A stretch of DNA of 64,000 bases from an uncultured Clostridia bacterium (GCA_934271735.1 CAKQSB010000003.1:106601-170600); one strand, 5' to 3'; positions 24,681 through 33,360 are shown, counted from the stretch's first letter. The notes: generated by a model not told the origin, from the sequence alone. Numbers and translations: made by a program.

Positions 24681-25931
24681 ATGATAGACTCCAAAAGACT
24701 GAAAATTTTAACCGAAAGCGCGAAATACGACGTATCGTGTTCCTCTTCGGGTTCGAACCGCAAAAATAAAGCAGGCGGACTCGGCAATGCCGAATTCGGC
24801 GGAATCTGCCATTCTTTTACCGAAGACGGCAGATGTATTTCTCTGCTCAAAATTCTGATGACGAATAAGTGTATGTACGATTGCCAGTACTGCGTAAACA
24901 GGCGCAGTAACGACGTTCCGCGCGCCGAAGCAACGCCCGACGAAATATGCGAGCTTGTTATAAGTTTTTACAAGCGCAACTATATCGAAGGATTGTTTTT
25001 ATCTTCCGCGATTCAGCACTCGCCCGACGCGACTATGGAAAAGCTGCTCGAAATCGTCAAAAAGCTGAGAAAAGCTTACAATTTTAACGGGTATATTCAT
25101 TTGAAAGGCATACCCGCGGCGGATAATCAACTTATCCGAAAAGCGGGAGAATATGCGGACAGAATGAGCTTCAATATCGAATTGCCGTCCGAAAAAAGCC
25201 TTAAACTCCTTGCTCCGCAGAAATCAAAACAAGCCATTTTATTGCCTATGGGCAATATGGCAGAAGAATATCGCGAGGCAAAACGCATAAAATACGAAGG
25301 ATTTTTACCTGCGGGGCAAACCACGCAAATGATCGTCGGCGCGTCTCCCGAATCGGACGGACAAATTATACGCCTTACGCAGGCGTTATACAAAAAATAC
25401 ACCTTGAAAAGAGTTTACTTTTCTTCGTACGTCCCCGCAAATTACTCAAACTCCAACCTACCCGTGTTGCCGGTAGGTCTTCTTCGGGAACACAGACTTT
25501 ATCAAGCCGACTGGCTTTTGAGATTTTACGGCTTTACCGCAGACGAAATTCTGGATGAAAACGAAAACCTTTCGGAAGAATACGACCCTAAATGCGGCTG
25601 GGCAATACGTCACCCCGAATTTTTCCCGGTGGAGGTCAACACCGCTCCGCCCGAGATTTTGTTGCGAGTTCCCGGGATAGGCTTTAAAAGCGCGTATAAA
25701 ATCGTTCAGGCAAGGAAATTCGCCCGTCTCGATTTTGCCGCCCTTGCAAAAATGCGTGTTGTTTTAAAGCGAGCCAAAAATTTTATAACCTGCTCCGGGA
25801 AATTTTTCGGAACGGAAAATCTTTCTCTCATAAAAAAAGATCTTCTGCTCGAATGTAAAACCGAACCCGAACAACTTTCCTTGTTTTCAACGAGCGAGGT
25901 ATCGACAAGCATAATATCGGGGCAACTGTGA
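24681..25931 (+). CDS. Putative DNA modification/repair radical SAM protein (TIGR03916 type)
   Basis: 417 aa from the ATG at 24681. The radical-SAM cluster motif is CMYDCQYC (CxxxCxxC, about residues 64-71). A helix-hairpin-helix DNA-binding element near residue 330 reads PPEILLRVPGIGFKSAYKIV. The family is distantly like spore photoproduct lyase and is paired in genomes with TIGR03915 proteins; its exact reaction is unknown. The two LexA operators support a role in DNA repair. No Shine-Dalgarno sequence precedes the ATG; a TTG two codons upstream lies inside operator 2. The partner gene follows after 23 bp. Confidence 0.9.
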   Translation: MIDSKRLKILTESAKYDVSCSSSGSNRKNKAGGLGNAEFGGICHSFTEDGRCISLLKILMTNKCMYDCQYCVNRRSNDVPRAEATPDEICELVISFYKRNYIEGLFLSSAIQHSPDATMEKLLEIVKKLRKAYNFNGYIHLKGIPAADNQLIRKAGEYADRMSFNIELPSEKSLKLLAPQKSKQAILLPMGNMAEEYREAKRIKYEGFLPAGQTTQMIVGASPESDGQIIRLTQALYKKYTLKRVYFSSYVPANYSNSNLPVLPVGLLREHRLYQADWLLRFYGFTADEILDENENLSEEYDPKCGWAIRHPEFFPVEVNTAPPEILLRVPGIGFKSAYKIVQARKFARLDFAALAKMRVVLKRAKNFITCSGKFFGTENLSLIKKDLLLECKTEPEQLSLFSTSEVSTSIISGQL

Positions 25932-25954
25932 AAACACTGATTTAAAAAAAAATT

Positions 25955-26710
25955 ATGAAAACATATTTATTCGACGGAAGCAAAAACGGTTTATTTACCT
26001 GTGTTTTTGAAAGTTTTTACAGAAAAGAAAAGCCCTGTCGCGTAACGAATGAAGCGTGCCAGACCGGGCTTTTGGACGAAATTGTGAAAATAGAGACGGA
26101 CAATGAAAAATCCGAAAGAGTTTATAATTGCGTTAAACAATGCAAAACGAAATATATCGTTTCGGATTTGAAAACAGCTTTTAAAAGCGGAGACAAAAAC
26201 CGTTTCGATACGATTTTCTTTTATCTGAAAACGGTAATCGAAAATAAGACCGCGGACGTTTCAACCGCTTTTTCGCTTAGCGAAGTTCTCGCTTTTAACG
26301 ACCTGAAATCGCGTATTTTTTATGAAATGCACCGTTTTAAAGGTTTTTTACGCTTTATGGAGACCAAAGACGGCTATTTTTACGCTTGCTACGAACCCGA
26401 TAACGACATAACGGAACTGCTCGTTCCTCACTTCAAAGCAAGGCTCGGCTCGCCTTTTATAATTCACGACGTTAAAAGAAATATAATCGCACTTTGCAAC
26501 GGAAAAGAATATCGCATTGTCTTCGGCGGCGAAACCCCGGTTACGGTGTTTCTGTCCGAAAACGAATGCGATTTACAGAATTTATGGAAAACTTATTATA
26601 AAAACGTAAATATCGAAGAAAGAAAAAACGCACGTCTGATGCAGCAATATCTTCCCGAAAGATATTGGAAACATTTATCCGAAAAGCAAGATATTATCGA
26701 AGATTTTTAA
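25955..26710 (+). CDS. Putative DNA repair protein, partner of the radical SAM enzyme (TIGR03915/DUF4130)
   Basis: 251 aa. The N-terminus YLFDGSKNGLFTCVFESFYRK and the C-terminal RLMQQYLPERYWKHLSEKQ are the recognisable ends of the DUF4130 family. Its central part includes FKGFLRFMETKDGYFYACYEPDNDI, resembling the nucleic-acid-associated core. Biochemistry is not established. It follows the LexA-controlled radical SAM gene and should be induced with it. The upstream sequence is A-rich with no clear ribosome site, so translation may rely on coupling. A bidirectional terminator overlaps its stop. Confidence 0.88.
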   Translation: MKTYLFDGSKNGLFTCVFESFYRKEKPCRVTNEACQTGLLDEIVKIETDNEKSERVYNCVKQCKTKYIVSDLKTAFKSGDKNRFDTIFFYLKTVIENKTADVSTAFSLSEVLAFNDLKSRIFYEMHRFKGFLRFMETKDGYFYACYEPDNDITELLVPHFKARLGSPFIIHDVKRNIIALCNGKEYRIVFGGETPVTVFLSENECDLQNLWKTYYKNVNIEERKNARLMQQYLPERYWKHLSEKQDIIEDF

Positions 26711-26737
26711 AGGTTTTACGAAATTCGCAAAACCTTT
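26709..26737. terminator. Bidirectional terminator
   Basis: AAAGGTTTT and AAAACCTTT flank an 11-nt loop, with T-rich sequence on both strands. It serves the plus-strand repair pair and the convergent epimerase gene. Confidence 0.75.
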
Positions 26738-26742
26738 TTCAT

Positions 26743-27618
26743 TCATAAAATCGTTATCGACATAACCGTTTTGACGGTTTCTCCCGCCTCGGCTACGCCT
26801 ATATTTTCTTTTTTCGTAAGATCTTCCGTCTGCCCTTCTTTTGAAGGAAGATTTGCCCAGGGTTCTATGCAAACATACGGCGCGTCGGTTTTCGGAGCAT
26901 GCCAGATACCGACGAAAGGCATATCGGAATATTCCACCTTAACGCCCTTTTTCTCTCCTTTCTTTTCCAATGTAAGGCTTCCCGAGGTGTTTCTCAGAAC
27001 AACCGCGTCGTCGTCGAAAAGCGAATGATTAAGTTCTAACGCAAAATTCTCGTCCAAATCAAACGGAACGGTTTTATCCGCCATAAGATAGGTTTCGCCG
27101 AGAAGTTCTCTTAACGGCTTGCAAGGCGCGTCGAATCTGATTTCGTAATCTTCGAACTTCCCGCCGGCGAACGGAACGTTAAATCCGGGATGCGCGCCGA
27201 GCCCGAAATACATCTTCTCTTCGCCCGTGTTTTGCACGGAATACGAAACGATAAGTTTATTCTTTTCGAGTTTAAACGTTATTTTGAAAATAAACCGGAA
27301 AGGATAAGACGGTAAAGTTTCGTCGTCGGAGCTTATATTGAAAGTCATTTCTTCAACGCTTTTTTCGCAAAGGTAAAACTTTTTACCTCTCGCGAAACCG
27401 TGTCTTTCCAGTTCGTAGGTTTTACCGTTATAAGTATACTTTCCGTCGTAAAGCCTGCCGACTATCGGGAAAAGGTTGTACGCTCTTCCCTTCCAGTATT
27501 TCGGATCGCCTTGCCATAAAAATTCGGTTTCGGATTTCTTATGGTATATCGATTTAAGCTGCGCGCCGATATCTTCGACGGAAACCGATAAATATTCGTT
27601 TTCAATAGTGTAAATCAT
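26743..27618 (-). CDS. Aldose 1-epimerase (galactose mutarotase-like)
   Basis: 291 aa, size of the LacX/YihR-type mutarotases. The N-terminus is YTIENEYLSVSVEDIGAQLKSI; GHGFARGK-like text is present as RHGFARGKKFYLCEK, and the catalytic histidine region is GLGAHPGFNVPFAGG. PFVGIWHAPKTDAPYVCIEPWANLPS is the typical C-terminal glutamate-containing segment. It interconverts alpha and beta anomers of sugars, here of unknown identity. The upstream zinc-ribbon gene ends 14 bp before it on the same strand. Confidence 0.92.
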   Translation of the reverse strand: MIYTIENEYLSVSVEDIGAQLKSIYHKKSETEFLWQGDPKYWKGRAYNLFPIVGRLYDGKYTYNGKTYELERHGFARGKKFYLCEKSVEEMTFNISSDDETLPSYPFRFIFKITFKLEKNKLIVSYSVQNTGEEKMYFGLGAHPGFNVPFAGGKFEDYEIRFDAPCKPLRELLGETYLMADKTVPFDLDENFALELNHSLFDDDAVVLRNTSGSLTLEKKGEKKGVKVEYSDMPFVGIWHAPKTDAPYVCIEPWANLPSKEGQTEDLTKKENIGVAEAGETVKTVMSITIL

Positions 27619-27632
27619 AACAAATTATGTTT

Positions 27633-28652
27633 TTATTCTTCGACGTAGTTCGAAAAGAATTTATTTCCGAGCAAAAATCTATTGATTTCCTCGTTATCGA
27701 GAGCAATTAAACTGTCGATAAGCGCGGTAAAATCGGTCGTCATCGACACGGGCGCGTCGCCGTCGGCAAACCTGTCGGATAACTTCTGCATATTCGCGTA
27801 AACCGCCACAAGCTTGCTTTCGTCGTCCGTTTCGATTTTATCGAGGCTATCGAACAAATCCAGCAACGCGTTGAATGCCGAAACGGTATCCCTCGCCATA
27901 AACCATATCCTGAAAAATACATAGCCCGCGATAATAAACGGGAAACCGATAAGCGTCAATGCCCCGCCTTTCGTTACGATAAACATAACGATTGAAAGAG
28001 CTATGCCCAAAACGAATGCAATCGGGAACAAAATAACAAATAATTTCTGTCTTCTCTCTTTGATATCAAACGCGGGCAACAAGTCTTTAAGGCTCTTTTC
28101 GAGCTTGCTTCTCTTAACCGACTTTTCTTCTTTGTGATATTCTTCGAGTTCGCCTTCCGAAAGCTGACGTTTGAGATAATACGGTCTGTAAATCTGCTTT
28201 ATCTCCTTTTTCCCGTCCTGATCGGCAAGGGCAATGGCTTTGTTTATATATTCTTTGTGAGATTCGTCCTTTAAATCGGTGTAATTACGGGTTTTAACGG
28301 CAACCATAGCCATAAAAACCTTGTAATCGGAATCGGTAAGTTCAAGCGCTTCGTAAACTTTTTTCTCGGCGTTTTCGTAATCGCCCATTCCGATATATCC
28401 GTAAGCCTCGTCTAAAAGAAGCATTTCTTTGTGATAATCGCTACCGTGAGCTTCCTTAAACTCCTCCTTGGTAGCATGTATCGTCGAGTAATACTTCTTT
28501 GCCTGAACGGAAGAACACTGCTCTTTACACTCGGGACATACAAACGTCTCGGGCGATAAATTATCGATATAAAATTCCGCTCCGCAGTTAGGGCATCTTG
28601 CGTTCGATTCTTTTTCGTTTAATTCTTTGTCGTTCAATTTTTCTTCGCTCAT
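27633..28652 (-). CDS. Zinc-ribbon, TPR-like protein with a two-helix membrane hairpin
   Basis: 339 aa. The N-terminus has a CPNCGAEF...CPECKEQC zinc ribbon (about residues 20-46). A helical, TPR-like stretch follows (AYGYIGMGDYENAEKKVYEALELT). Two adjacent membrane helices occur near residues 210-250, then a helical C-terminus. I do not recognise a named family. The start is preceded by no convincing ribosome site; instead there is a tiny frame ATG AGC AAT ATA TGA whose stop overlaps this ATG. Confidence 0.8.
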   Translation of the reverse strand: MSEEKLNDKELNEKESNARCPNCGAEFYIDNLSPETFVCPECKEQCSSVQAKKYYSTIHATKEEFKEAHGSDYHKEMLLLDEAYGYIGMGDYENAEKKVYEALELTDSDYKVFMAMVAVKTRNYTDLKDESHKEYINKAIALADQDGKKEIKQIYRPYYLKRQLSEGELEEYHKEEKSVKRSKLEKSLKDLLPAFDIKERRQKLFVILFPIAFVLGIALSIVMFIVTKGGALTLIGFPFIIAGYVFFRIWFMARDTVSAFNALLDLFDSLDKIETDDESKLVAVYANMQKLSDRFADGDAPVSMTTDFTALIDSLIALDNEEINRFLLGNKFFSNYVEE

Positions 28653-28694
28653 ATATTGCTCATATATTTTTTACGCGTATTTACGCGCGGATAA

Positions 28695-30227
28695 TTATTC
28701 CCACTCGATCGTTGCCGGCGGCTTGGAAGTGATATCGTAAACTATACGGTTGATATCCTGAACTTCGTTTACGATTCTCGTAGAAATCTTCTCGAGAACG
28801 TCGTAAGGAATTCTCGCCCAGTCGGCGGTCATTCCGTCAACGCTCGTAACCGCTCTTAAAGCGAGCGTGTAAGAATACGTTCTGCTGTCTCCCATAACGC
28901 CGACCGAACGGCAATTCGTGAGTACCGCAAAATATTGCCAGATTTCTTTGTTCAAGCCCGCTTTGGCGATTTCTTCTCTGTAAATATAATCCGCATCCTG
29001 CAAAACTTTGATTTTTTCTCTCGTGATATCTCCGATAATTCTTATCGCAAGTCCCGGACCGGGGAACGGCTGACGCATAACGATATCTTCGGGAAGACCG
29101 AGTTCGAAACCGACCTTTCTTACTTCGTCTTTGAAAAGATCTCTCAAAGGCTCGATGATTTCTTTAAAATCTACGACGTCCGGAAGACCTCCTACGTTAT
29201 GATGCGATTTGATAACCGCGCTCTTTCCCTTTCCGCTTTCGATTACGTCGGGATAAATCGTGCCCTGAACGAGATAATCGACCTTGCCGATCTTCTTCGC
29301 CTCGTCCTCGAACACCTTTATAAATTCGCCGCCGATTATCTTACGTTTTGTTTCCGGATCGGAAACTCCGGCAAGTTTATCCAAAAATCTGTCCGCAGAA
29401 TCGGATTTTATAAGGTTCATTCCCCTTTCGGTTTTGAATACTCTGTAAACGTCGTCCGCTTCGTTCTTGCGAAGAAGACCGTGATCTACGAAAATACAGG
29501 TGAGATTGTCGCCCACGGCTCTGTGAACAAGCGTTGCCGCAACCGCGCTGTCAACGCCGCCGCTCATTGCACAAAGGACTTTTTTGTCCCCTACTTTCGC
29601 CTTGATTTTCGCAACCTGCTCGGCGACGAAATTCGCCATAGTCCAGTCGCCCGAAACGCGGCAAACATTATAAAGGAAGTTTCTGAGGATAGTCGTTCCC
29701 TGCTTGGTGTGCATCACCTCGGGGTGGAATTGAACGCCGTAAAACTTACGCGTTTCGTCCTCCATTGCCGCAACGGGGCAAGTCGCCGTTTTTCCGATAA
29801 TTTTAAACCCTGCGGGAGCAACGGAAACATAGTCCGTATGGCTCATCCAGCAAACGTTTTTCTTGTCGACGTTTTCGAATATTTTACTGTCCGAATAATC
29901 GATATCGCTTTTGCCGTATTCTCTCGTCATCGCACTCTCCACTTTACCGCCGAGCGTGTAAGCCATAAGCTGCGCGCCGTAGCAAATGCCGAGAACGGGA
30001 ATGCCGAGCTTAAAAATTTCGGGATCGACGTGCGGCGAATTTTCGTCGTAAACGCTGTTCGGTCCCCCCGTGAAAATGATTCCCTTGGGAGCGTACTCTT
30101 TAATCTCTTTTACGGTCATATCGCAAGGTTTCAAATCACAGTAAACGCTCTGCTCTCTGACTCTTCTCGCGATCAACTGGTTGTACTGTCCTCCGAAGTC
30201 GAGAACCAAAACTCTTTCGTGTTGCAT
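28695..30227 (-). CDS. guaA: GMP synthase (glutamine-hydrolysing)
   Basis: 510 aa. The N-terminal glutamine amidotransferase domain has GICYGAQLMAYTLGG (nucleophile cysteine) and FHPEV; the synthetase domain has the PP-loop CAMSGGVDSAVAATL; the C-terminus ends with the usual RIVYDITSKPPATIEWE. It converts XMP to GMP. AGAGAGGAT precedes the ATG. No purine riboswitch fits in the 59 bp to the upstream gene. Confidence 0.97.
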   Translation of the reverse strand: MQHERVLVLDFGGQYNQLIARRVREQSVYCDLKPCDMTVKEIKEYAPKGIIFTGGPNSVYDENSPHVDPEIFKLGIPVLGICYGAQLMAYTLGGKVESAMTREYGKSDIDYSDSKIFENVDKKNVCWMSHTDYVSVAPAGFKIIGKTATCPVAAMEDETRKFYGVQFHPEVMHTKQGTTILRNFLYNVCRVSGDWTMANFVAEQVAKIKAKVGDKKVLCAMSGGVDSAVAATLVHRAVGDNLTCIFVDHGLLRKNEADDVYRVFKTERGMNLIKSDSADRFLDKLAGVSDPETKRKIIGGEFIKVFEDEAKKIGKVDYLVQGTIYPDVIESGKGKSAVIKSHHNVGGLPDVVDFKEIIEPLRDLFKDEVRKVGFELGLPEDIVMRQPFPGPGLAIRIIGDITREKIKVLQDADYIYREEIAKAGLNKEIWQYFAVLTNCRSVGVMGDSRTYSYTLALRAVTSVDGMTADWARIPYDVLEKISTRIVNEVQDINRIVYDITSKPPATIEWE

Positions 30228-30286
30228 AATTATCCTCTCTTTATTATTCTTCAGTATTTAAAATTTGATTGTTTTTACAATATCCG

Positions 30287-30922
30287 TTATTCCTGCCCGC
30301 TCTCGGAAACTTGCGTGATTTTAAACAAATCGTCAAGTTTCTGAATGTCGTTGTTAAGCTCGTTTTCCCCGCTTTTTATCGTTGAAGCAAACTCGGGAGA
30401 AATGTATCTCGCGTAAATACAGACGGCAAGTTCTTTGTCGTTATTATCGAGCGAAAGCCTCACAAGGTGATAAAGCGAACAATCTTCGTTATAATCGTCC
30501 GTGGTCTTAAAAGCGACTTCCGCGGCTTTTCCTTTAAGTCCGAGCGAAAGCGCGGCTTCGGCAACTCTTATCGCGTAATAATCGTAAAGGCTGCGATATT
30601 TACCGTTCTTTTCACTGTCGGAAAGGGCTTTGAGTTCGGATTTTTTACCGACGACGAGATCCGAACCGTACTCGTTGATCTTGACTTCGTCGTCTGCGGA
30701 AATAAGAACGTCGATAAAATCTTTAAGATCGTTAAAAGTCTTCCCTTTGGTGTTATATTGCCTTTCGTAAAGCCTCACGGCGTTTGTTTTCGAGCCGAAA
30801 TCGTTATACATCTTCCCCATGGTTTTCGGAGAGATTATCACTATAAGCGAAATCGTAACAATCGTTGCCGCAAGAAGAGAAACAACGGTTATAATCGCCG
30901 TTTTCAAAATCGTTTTTTTCAT
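30287..30922 (-). CDS. Membrane-anchored protein of unknown function
   Basis: 211 aa. A single N-terminal membrane segment (about residues 10-32) is followed by an extracytoplasmic, helical region with DRL-type repeats of short helices (VAEAALSLGLKGKAAEVAF, CSLYHLVRLSLDNNDKELAVCIYARYI). No enzyme motif is seen. A promoter stands upstream (30941-30969), and guaA follows 59 bp after its stop, so guaA may share its transcript. Confidence 0.75.
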   Translation of the reverse strand: MKKTILKTAIITVVSLLAATIVTISLIVIISPKTMGKMYNDFGSKTNAVRLYERQYNTKGKTFNDLKDFIDVLISADDEVKINEYGSDLVVGKKSELKALSDSEKNGKYRSLYDYYAIRVAEAALSLGLKGKAAEVAFKTTDDYNEDCSLYHLVRLSLDNNDKELAVCIYARYISPEFASTIKSGENELNNDIQKLDDLFKITQVSESGQE

Positions 30923-30940
30923 CTTTCAACCTTCGTTAAT

Positions 30941-30969
30941 ATTGTAACATACGAGAAAATAAAAATCAA
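30941..30969 (-). promoter_or_regulatory. Probable promoter for the membrane-anchored gene and guaA
   Basis: Minus strand: TTGATT (30969-30964), a 17-bp spacer, TACAAT (30946-30941). It lies about 20 bp upstream of the ATG. Confidence 0.55.
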
Positions 30970-31025
30970 CTTTATATCATTATGAAATCGTTTAGTTCAT
31001 AAAATAATCACGAGGAAAGCCATAA

Positions 31026-31691
31026 ATGAAAAAAATTATTACGTTTTTTTTTACTGTAATCGTTCTCTTTTCCGTTTTGTGTTTCGGTTCCTGCGCAAGA
31101 AACGACAAAATGGAAAAACTGGTAAGCCAGCTCAGATACGACGTTCTCTACTCTTCTTCCGAAAACTACGAGATTTACGCCTATAAAGAACTGACAGAAT
31201 TACCCCTTAAAAGCGACGGAAAAATCGGCGAATTAAAAAACGTTTTAACGTTCAAAATAGTTTTCCGGAAAGAAATTTCGTTAAAATCCAGCCCGATAAT
31301 TCAATTTCGGTTGGACGGAATAAATTACAGAAAAGAATTTGAATACAGACCTCTTTCGAATTACGTTTCCTGCTGTTTAATTCTTCCCTCTATGCCCGAA
31401 AATAAACTCGACGTGACAATCGATTTCGATTCCGAAAAACAAACGCACACCCTTTTAACGACGAAAAATAAAAAAACTCTTTCCGAAAAAGATGTTTTAA
31501 GTTTTCTGAAAAACACCGAGGACGCAGACGCGAGAAAAATTCTCGACGGCGAAAAGGAATATGAAATACGAATAAGGCTCATATATTCGGACGGATTTAA
31601 CTGTTATTTCCTCGGATTATATAACGAAGATTTTTCAGTCAATTTTCTTCTGGACGGCGAAACCGGCGAACTGCTCGCGAAAAAAATCTGA
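31026..31691 (+). CDS. Predicted lipoprotein of unknown function
   Basis: 221 aa. The signal peptide ends in a lipobox-like FGSC around residue 23, so the mature protein should be lipid-anchored. The C-terminal part EYEIRIRLIYSDGFNCYFLGLYNEDFSVNFLLDGETGELL resembles the beta-rich ends of PepSY-like or SH3-like secreted domains, but this is only an impression. It precedes rubrerythrin by 78 bp on the same strand. Confidence 0.72.
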   Translation: MKKIITFFFTVIVLFSVLCFGSCARNDKMEKLVSQLRYDVLYSSSENYEIYAYKELTELPLKSDGKIGELKNVLTFKIVFRKEISLKSSPIIQFRLDGINYRKEFEYRPLSNYVSCCLILPSMPENKLDVTIDFDSEKQTHTLLTTKNKKTLSEKDVLSFLKNTEDADARKILDGEKEYEIRIRLIYSDGFNCYFLGLYNEDFSVNFLLDGETGELLAKKI

Positions 31692-31769
31692 AAATAAAGT
31701 CCGAAAAATTTGTCGAAAAACGAATAAAGCGGCGAATATTGCCCAAAATAATAACAAAGGAGGAAACAA

Positions 31770-32348
31770 ATGGAGTTCGACAAAACGCAAACATTCAGGA
31801 ATTTAGCCCGTAGTTTTGCAGGAGAAAGTCAGGCGGGACTTAGATATCAGTTTATCGCGCAACTCGCGCTAAAGCAAGGCTACAAAACTCTTGCGGACGA
31901 AATAAAATATATCGCGCATAACGAAACCGCTCACGCTAAGGCTTTTTTCGATCAGATTAACGAAAAAAACGGAAATACCGAAAATATCGATATTTCGGCA
32001 GGCTACCCCTTTGAAGGCAATACTATCGAAAACGGTCTTTTGACGGCTGCAAACGCCGAACAAGCCGAAATCGGAATATACCGCGAATTTTCGGCAACGG
32101 CTGAAAAAGAGGGGTTTAAGGACATTGCGGATCTCTTTTTAAGAGTTGCGGAAGTTGAAGGTCATCACGAAATTATTTTCAGATACCTTTACGAAAACTT
32201 TAAAAACGGCACTTTGTTTTTAAGTAAAGAAAACGTCACTTACGAATGCTCCAACTGCGGTTTTAAATTCACGGCAAAACAAGCTTTCAGCGTATGTCCG
32301 TTGTGTAAAGCCAGCCAGGGTTTCGTAAAGTTGCAACTCCCCGAATAA
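31770..32348 (+). CDS. rbr: Rubrerythrin
   Basis: 192 aa. An N-terminal ferritin-like di-iron domain carries the ExxH sets (GESQAGLRYQF, HNETAHAKAFF, EKEGFKDIADLFLRVAEVEGHHE), and a C-terminal rubredoxin-like domain has CSNCGFKF and CPLCKASQGF. It reduces hydrogen peroxide in anaerobes using electrons passed through the rubredoxin iron. A strong AAAGGAGG precedes the ATG. Two tiny genes follow immediately (5 bp and then overlapping), so they are probably translated from the rubrerythrin message. Confidence 0.96.
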   Translation: MEFDKTQTFRNLARSFAGESQAGLRYQFIAQLALKQGYKTLADEIKYIAHNETAHAKAFFDQINEKNGNTENIDISAGYPFEGNTIENGLLTAANAEQAEIGIYREFSATAEKEGFKDIADLFLRVAEVEGHHEIIFRYLYENFKNGTLFLSKENVTYECSNCGFKFTAKQAFSVCPLCKASQGFVKLQLPE

Positions 32349-32353
32349 AAATT

Positions 32354-32452
32354 ATGAGAAAGTCAACAGAAAAAAATTGTACTAAAAACACTAAATCCGT
32401 TAAGACCAAAAACTGCGGAAAAAATTGTTCCGGCACAAAAGATTGCCACTGA
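32354..32452 (+). CDS. 32-residue cysteine-rich small protein
   Basis: The frame starts at the ATG 5 bp after the rubrerythrin stop and encodes 32 residues, strongly basic (Lys/Asn/Thr) with four cysteines at 9, 21, 25 and 31 and a terminal His. The Cys pattern NC-x3-NC-x5-DCH could hold a metal. It is too short for routine gene finders. Support comes from its tight fit between rubrerythrin and the next small gene, whose ATG overlaps its stop (TGATG). It could be spurious; conservation would decide. Confidence 0.5.
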   Translation: MRKSTEKNCTKNTKSVKTKNCGKNCSGTKDCH

Positions 32453-32589
32453 TGAACAAAAACGGAAAGAATCCGAAAAGGATCAATCGTAATAAAATGA
32501 AATCGTCCTTCGATGTACTCGGCAGCTACACAGGCAGTTATATAGCCGGCAACAACGAAGAACCGGTACAGGACGTGGACGATTTGTAA
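32452..32589 (+). CDS. 45-residue small protein with DVLGSYTGSY...PVQDVDDL motif
   Basis: 45 aa starting at the TGATG overlap. After a basic N-terminus it reads FDVLGSYTGSYIAG and ends PVQDVDDL. I recall small clostridial proteins with a DVLGSYTG...PVQDADDL pattern and no assigned function, which raises confidence that this is a real gene. It is the last gene of the apparent rubrerythrin transcript; a strong inverted repeat follows. Confidence 0.68.
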   Translation: MNKNGKNPKRINRNKMKSSFDVLGSYTGSYIAGNNEEPVQDVDDL

Positions 32590-32617
32590 AGATTTTATTC
32601 TCTTTTATTATTTTTTT

Positions 32618-32651
32618 ACGGGCGGAACGCTTTTAACGGCGTTCCGCCCGT
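32618..32651. terminator. 13-bp perfect hairpin after the small genes
   Basis: ACGGGCGGAACGC and GCGTTCCGCCCGT surround an 8-nt loop. It is preceded by T7 and followed by AATTTT on the plus strand, so terminator function is likely for the plus-strand genes although the T-run is imperfect. Confidence 0.6.
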
Positions 32652-32694
32652 AATTTTGTATCCGACATGCAGTTTTATATTCTGCCAATAGTTT

Positions 32695-33330
32695 TCAGCA
32701 TAAATCGCGGTTATTCCTTTTTAGTATAAAGAACTTGACGACAGCCACGTCCTGAACGACAGCCGAAACAATCAGAACCAACGCGGGGATTATCGCCAGC
32801 GAGCGAATCGAACAACGCGGATTTCCGCCGCAATACTCCGGAAGAATTCTCGAGTTTTTCATATCGACCGCAATTGCGAAACTTACTATTGTCAAAACAG
32901 CCGAAGCAATCGTAAAAATTACGGAAATAAACGATAATTCCTGCTTTTTCGTAAAAAAAACAAAAAAACAAAGCGCTGCCGAAATAACGGTTAAGATAAA
33001 AGCTATAAGCGCAACAGACGCGAACGGAACGCAGTACGATTTCGCGAAATAATAAAACACGTTCATATCGCCGTAAACCTTATTTGCGGAAGTATATTTT
33101 TCAAGCGTCAAGGCGTTGATCACGGCTGAAAACCCGCTTACTTTTATTTCCGTTCCCACATTCGGGCTTGAATTATAGATATAAAGCCAGTTAAAGAAAT
33201 AACCGAATATCGAAACCGCGCATATTATCGCCGCAATAAGATACATAGGTAAAATTTTATCACGCGATTCTTTGTATTGATTTAAAAGATTTTCCTTTGC
33301 CCTTCTTTCTTTTTCTCTTTTATTAGCCAT
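32695..33330 (-). CDS. Four-helix membrane protein of unknown function
   Basis: 211 aa. A charged N-terminal helix (NKREKERRAKENLLNQYKESRDK) is followed by four membrane segments near residues 30-50, 100-125, 130-155 and 175-200. No family was recognised. It lies 30 bp downstream of the lipoprotein that ends the zinc-importer block, on the same strand. Confidence 0.72.
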   Translation of the reverse strand: MANKREKERRAKENLLNQYKESRDKILPMYLIAAIICAVSIFGYFFNWLYIYNSSPNVGTEIKVSGFSAVINALTLEKYTSANKVYGDMNVFYYFAKSYCVPFASVALIAFILTVISAALCFFVFFTKKQELSFISVIFTIASAVLTIVSFAIAVDMKNSRILPEYCGGNPRCSIRSLAIIPALVLIVSAVVQDVAVVKFFILKRNNRDLC

Positions 33331-33360
33331 TTTTATCTCCTTTTCGTAACGTAATAATTT

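Noticed and set aside
28935..30344. 469-codon plus-strand frame opposite guaA
   Set aside because: Long only because guaA codon use leaves few antisense stops; the guaA protein is complete and unambiguous on the other strand.
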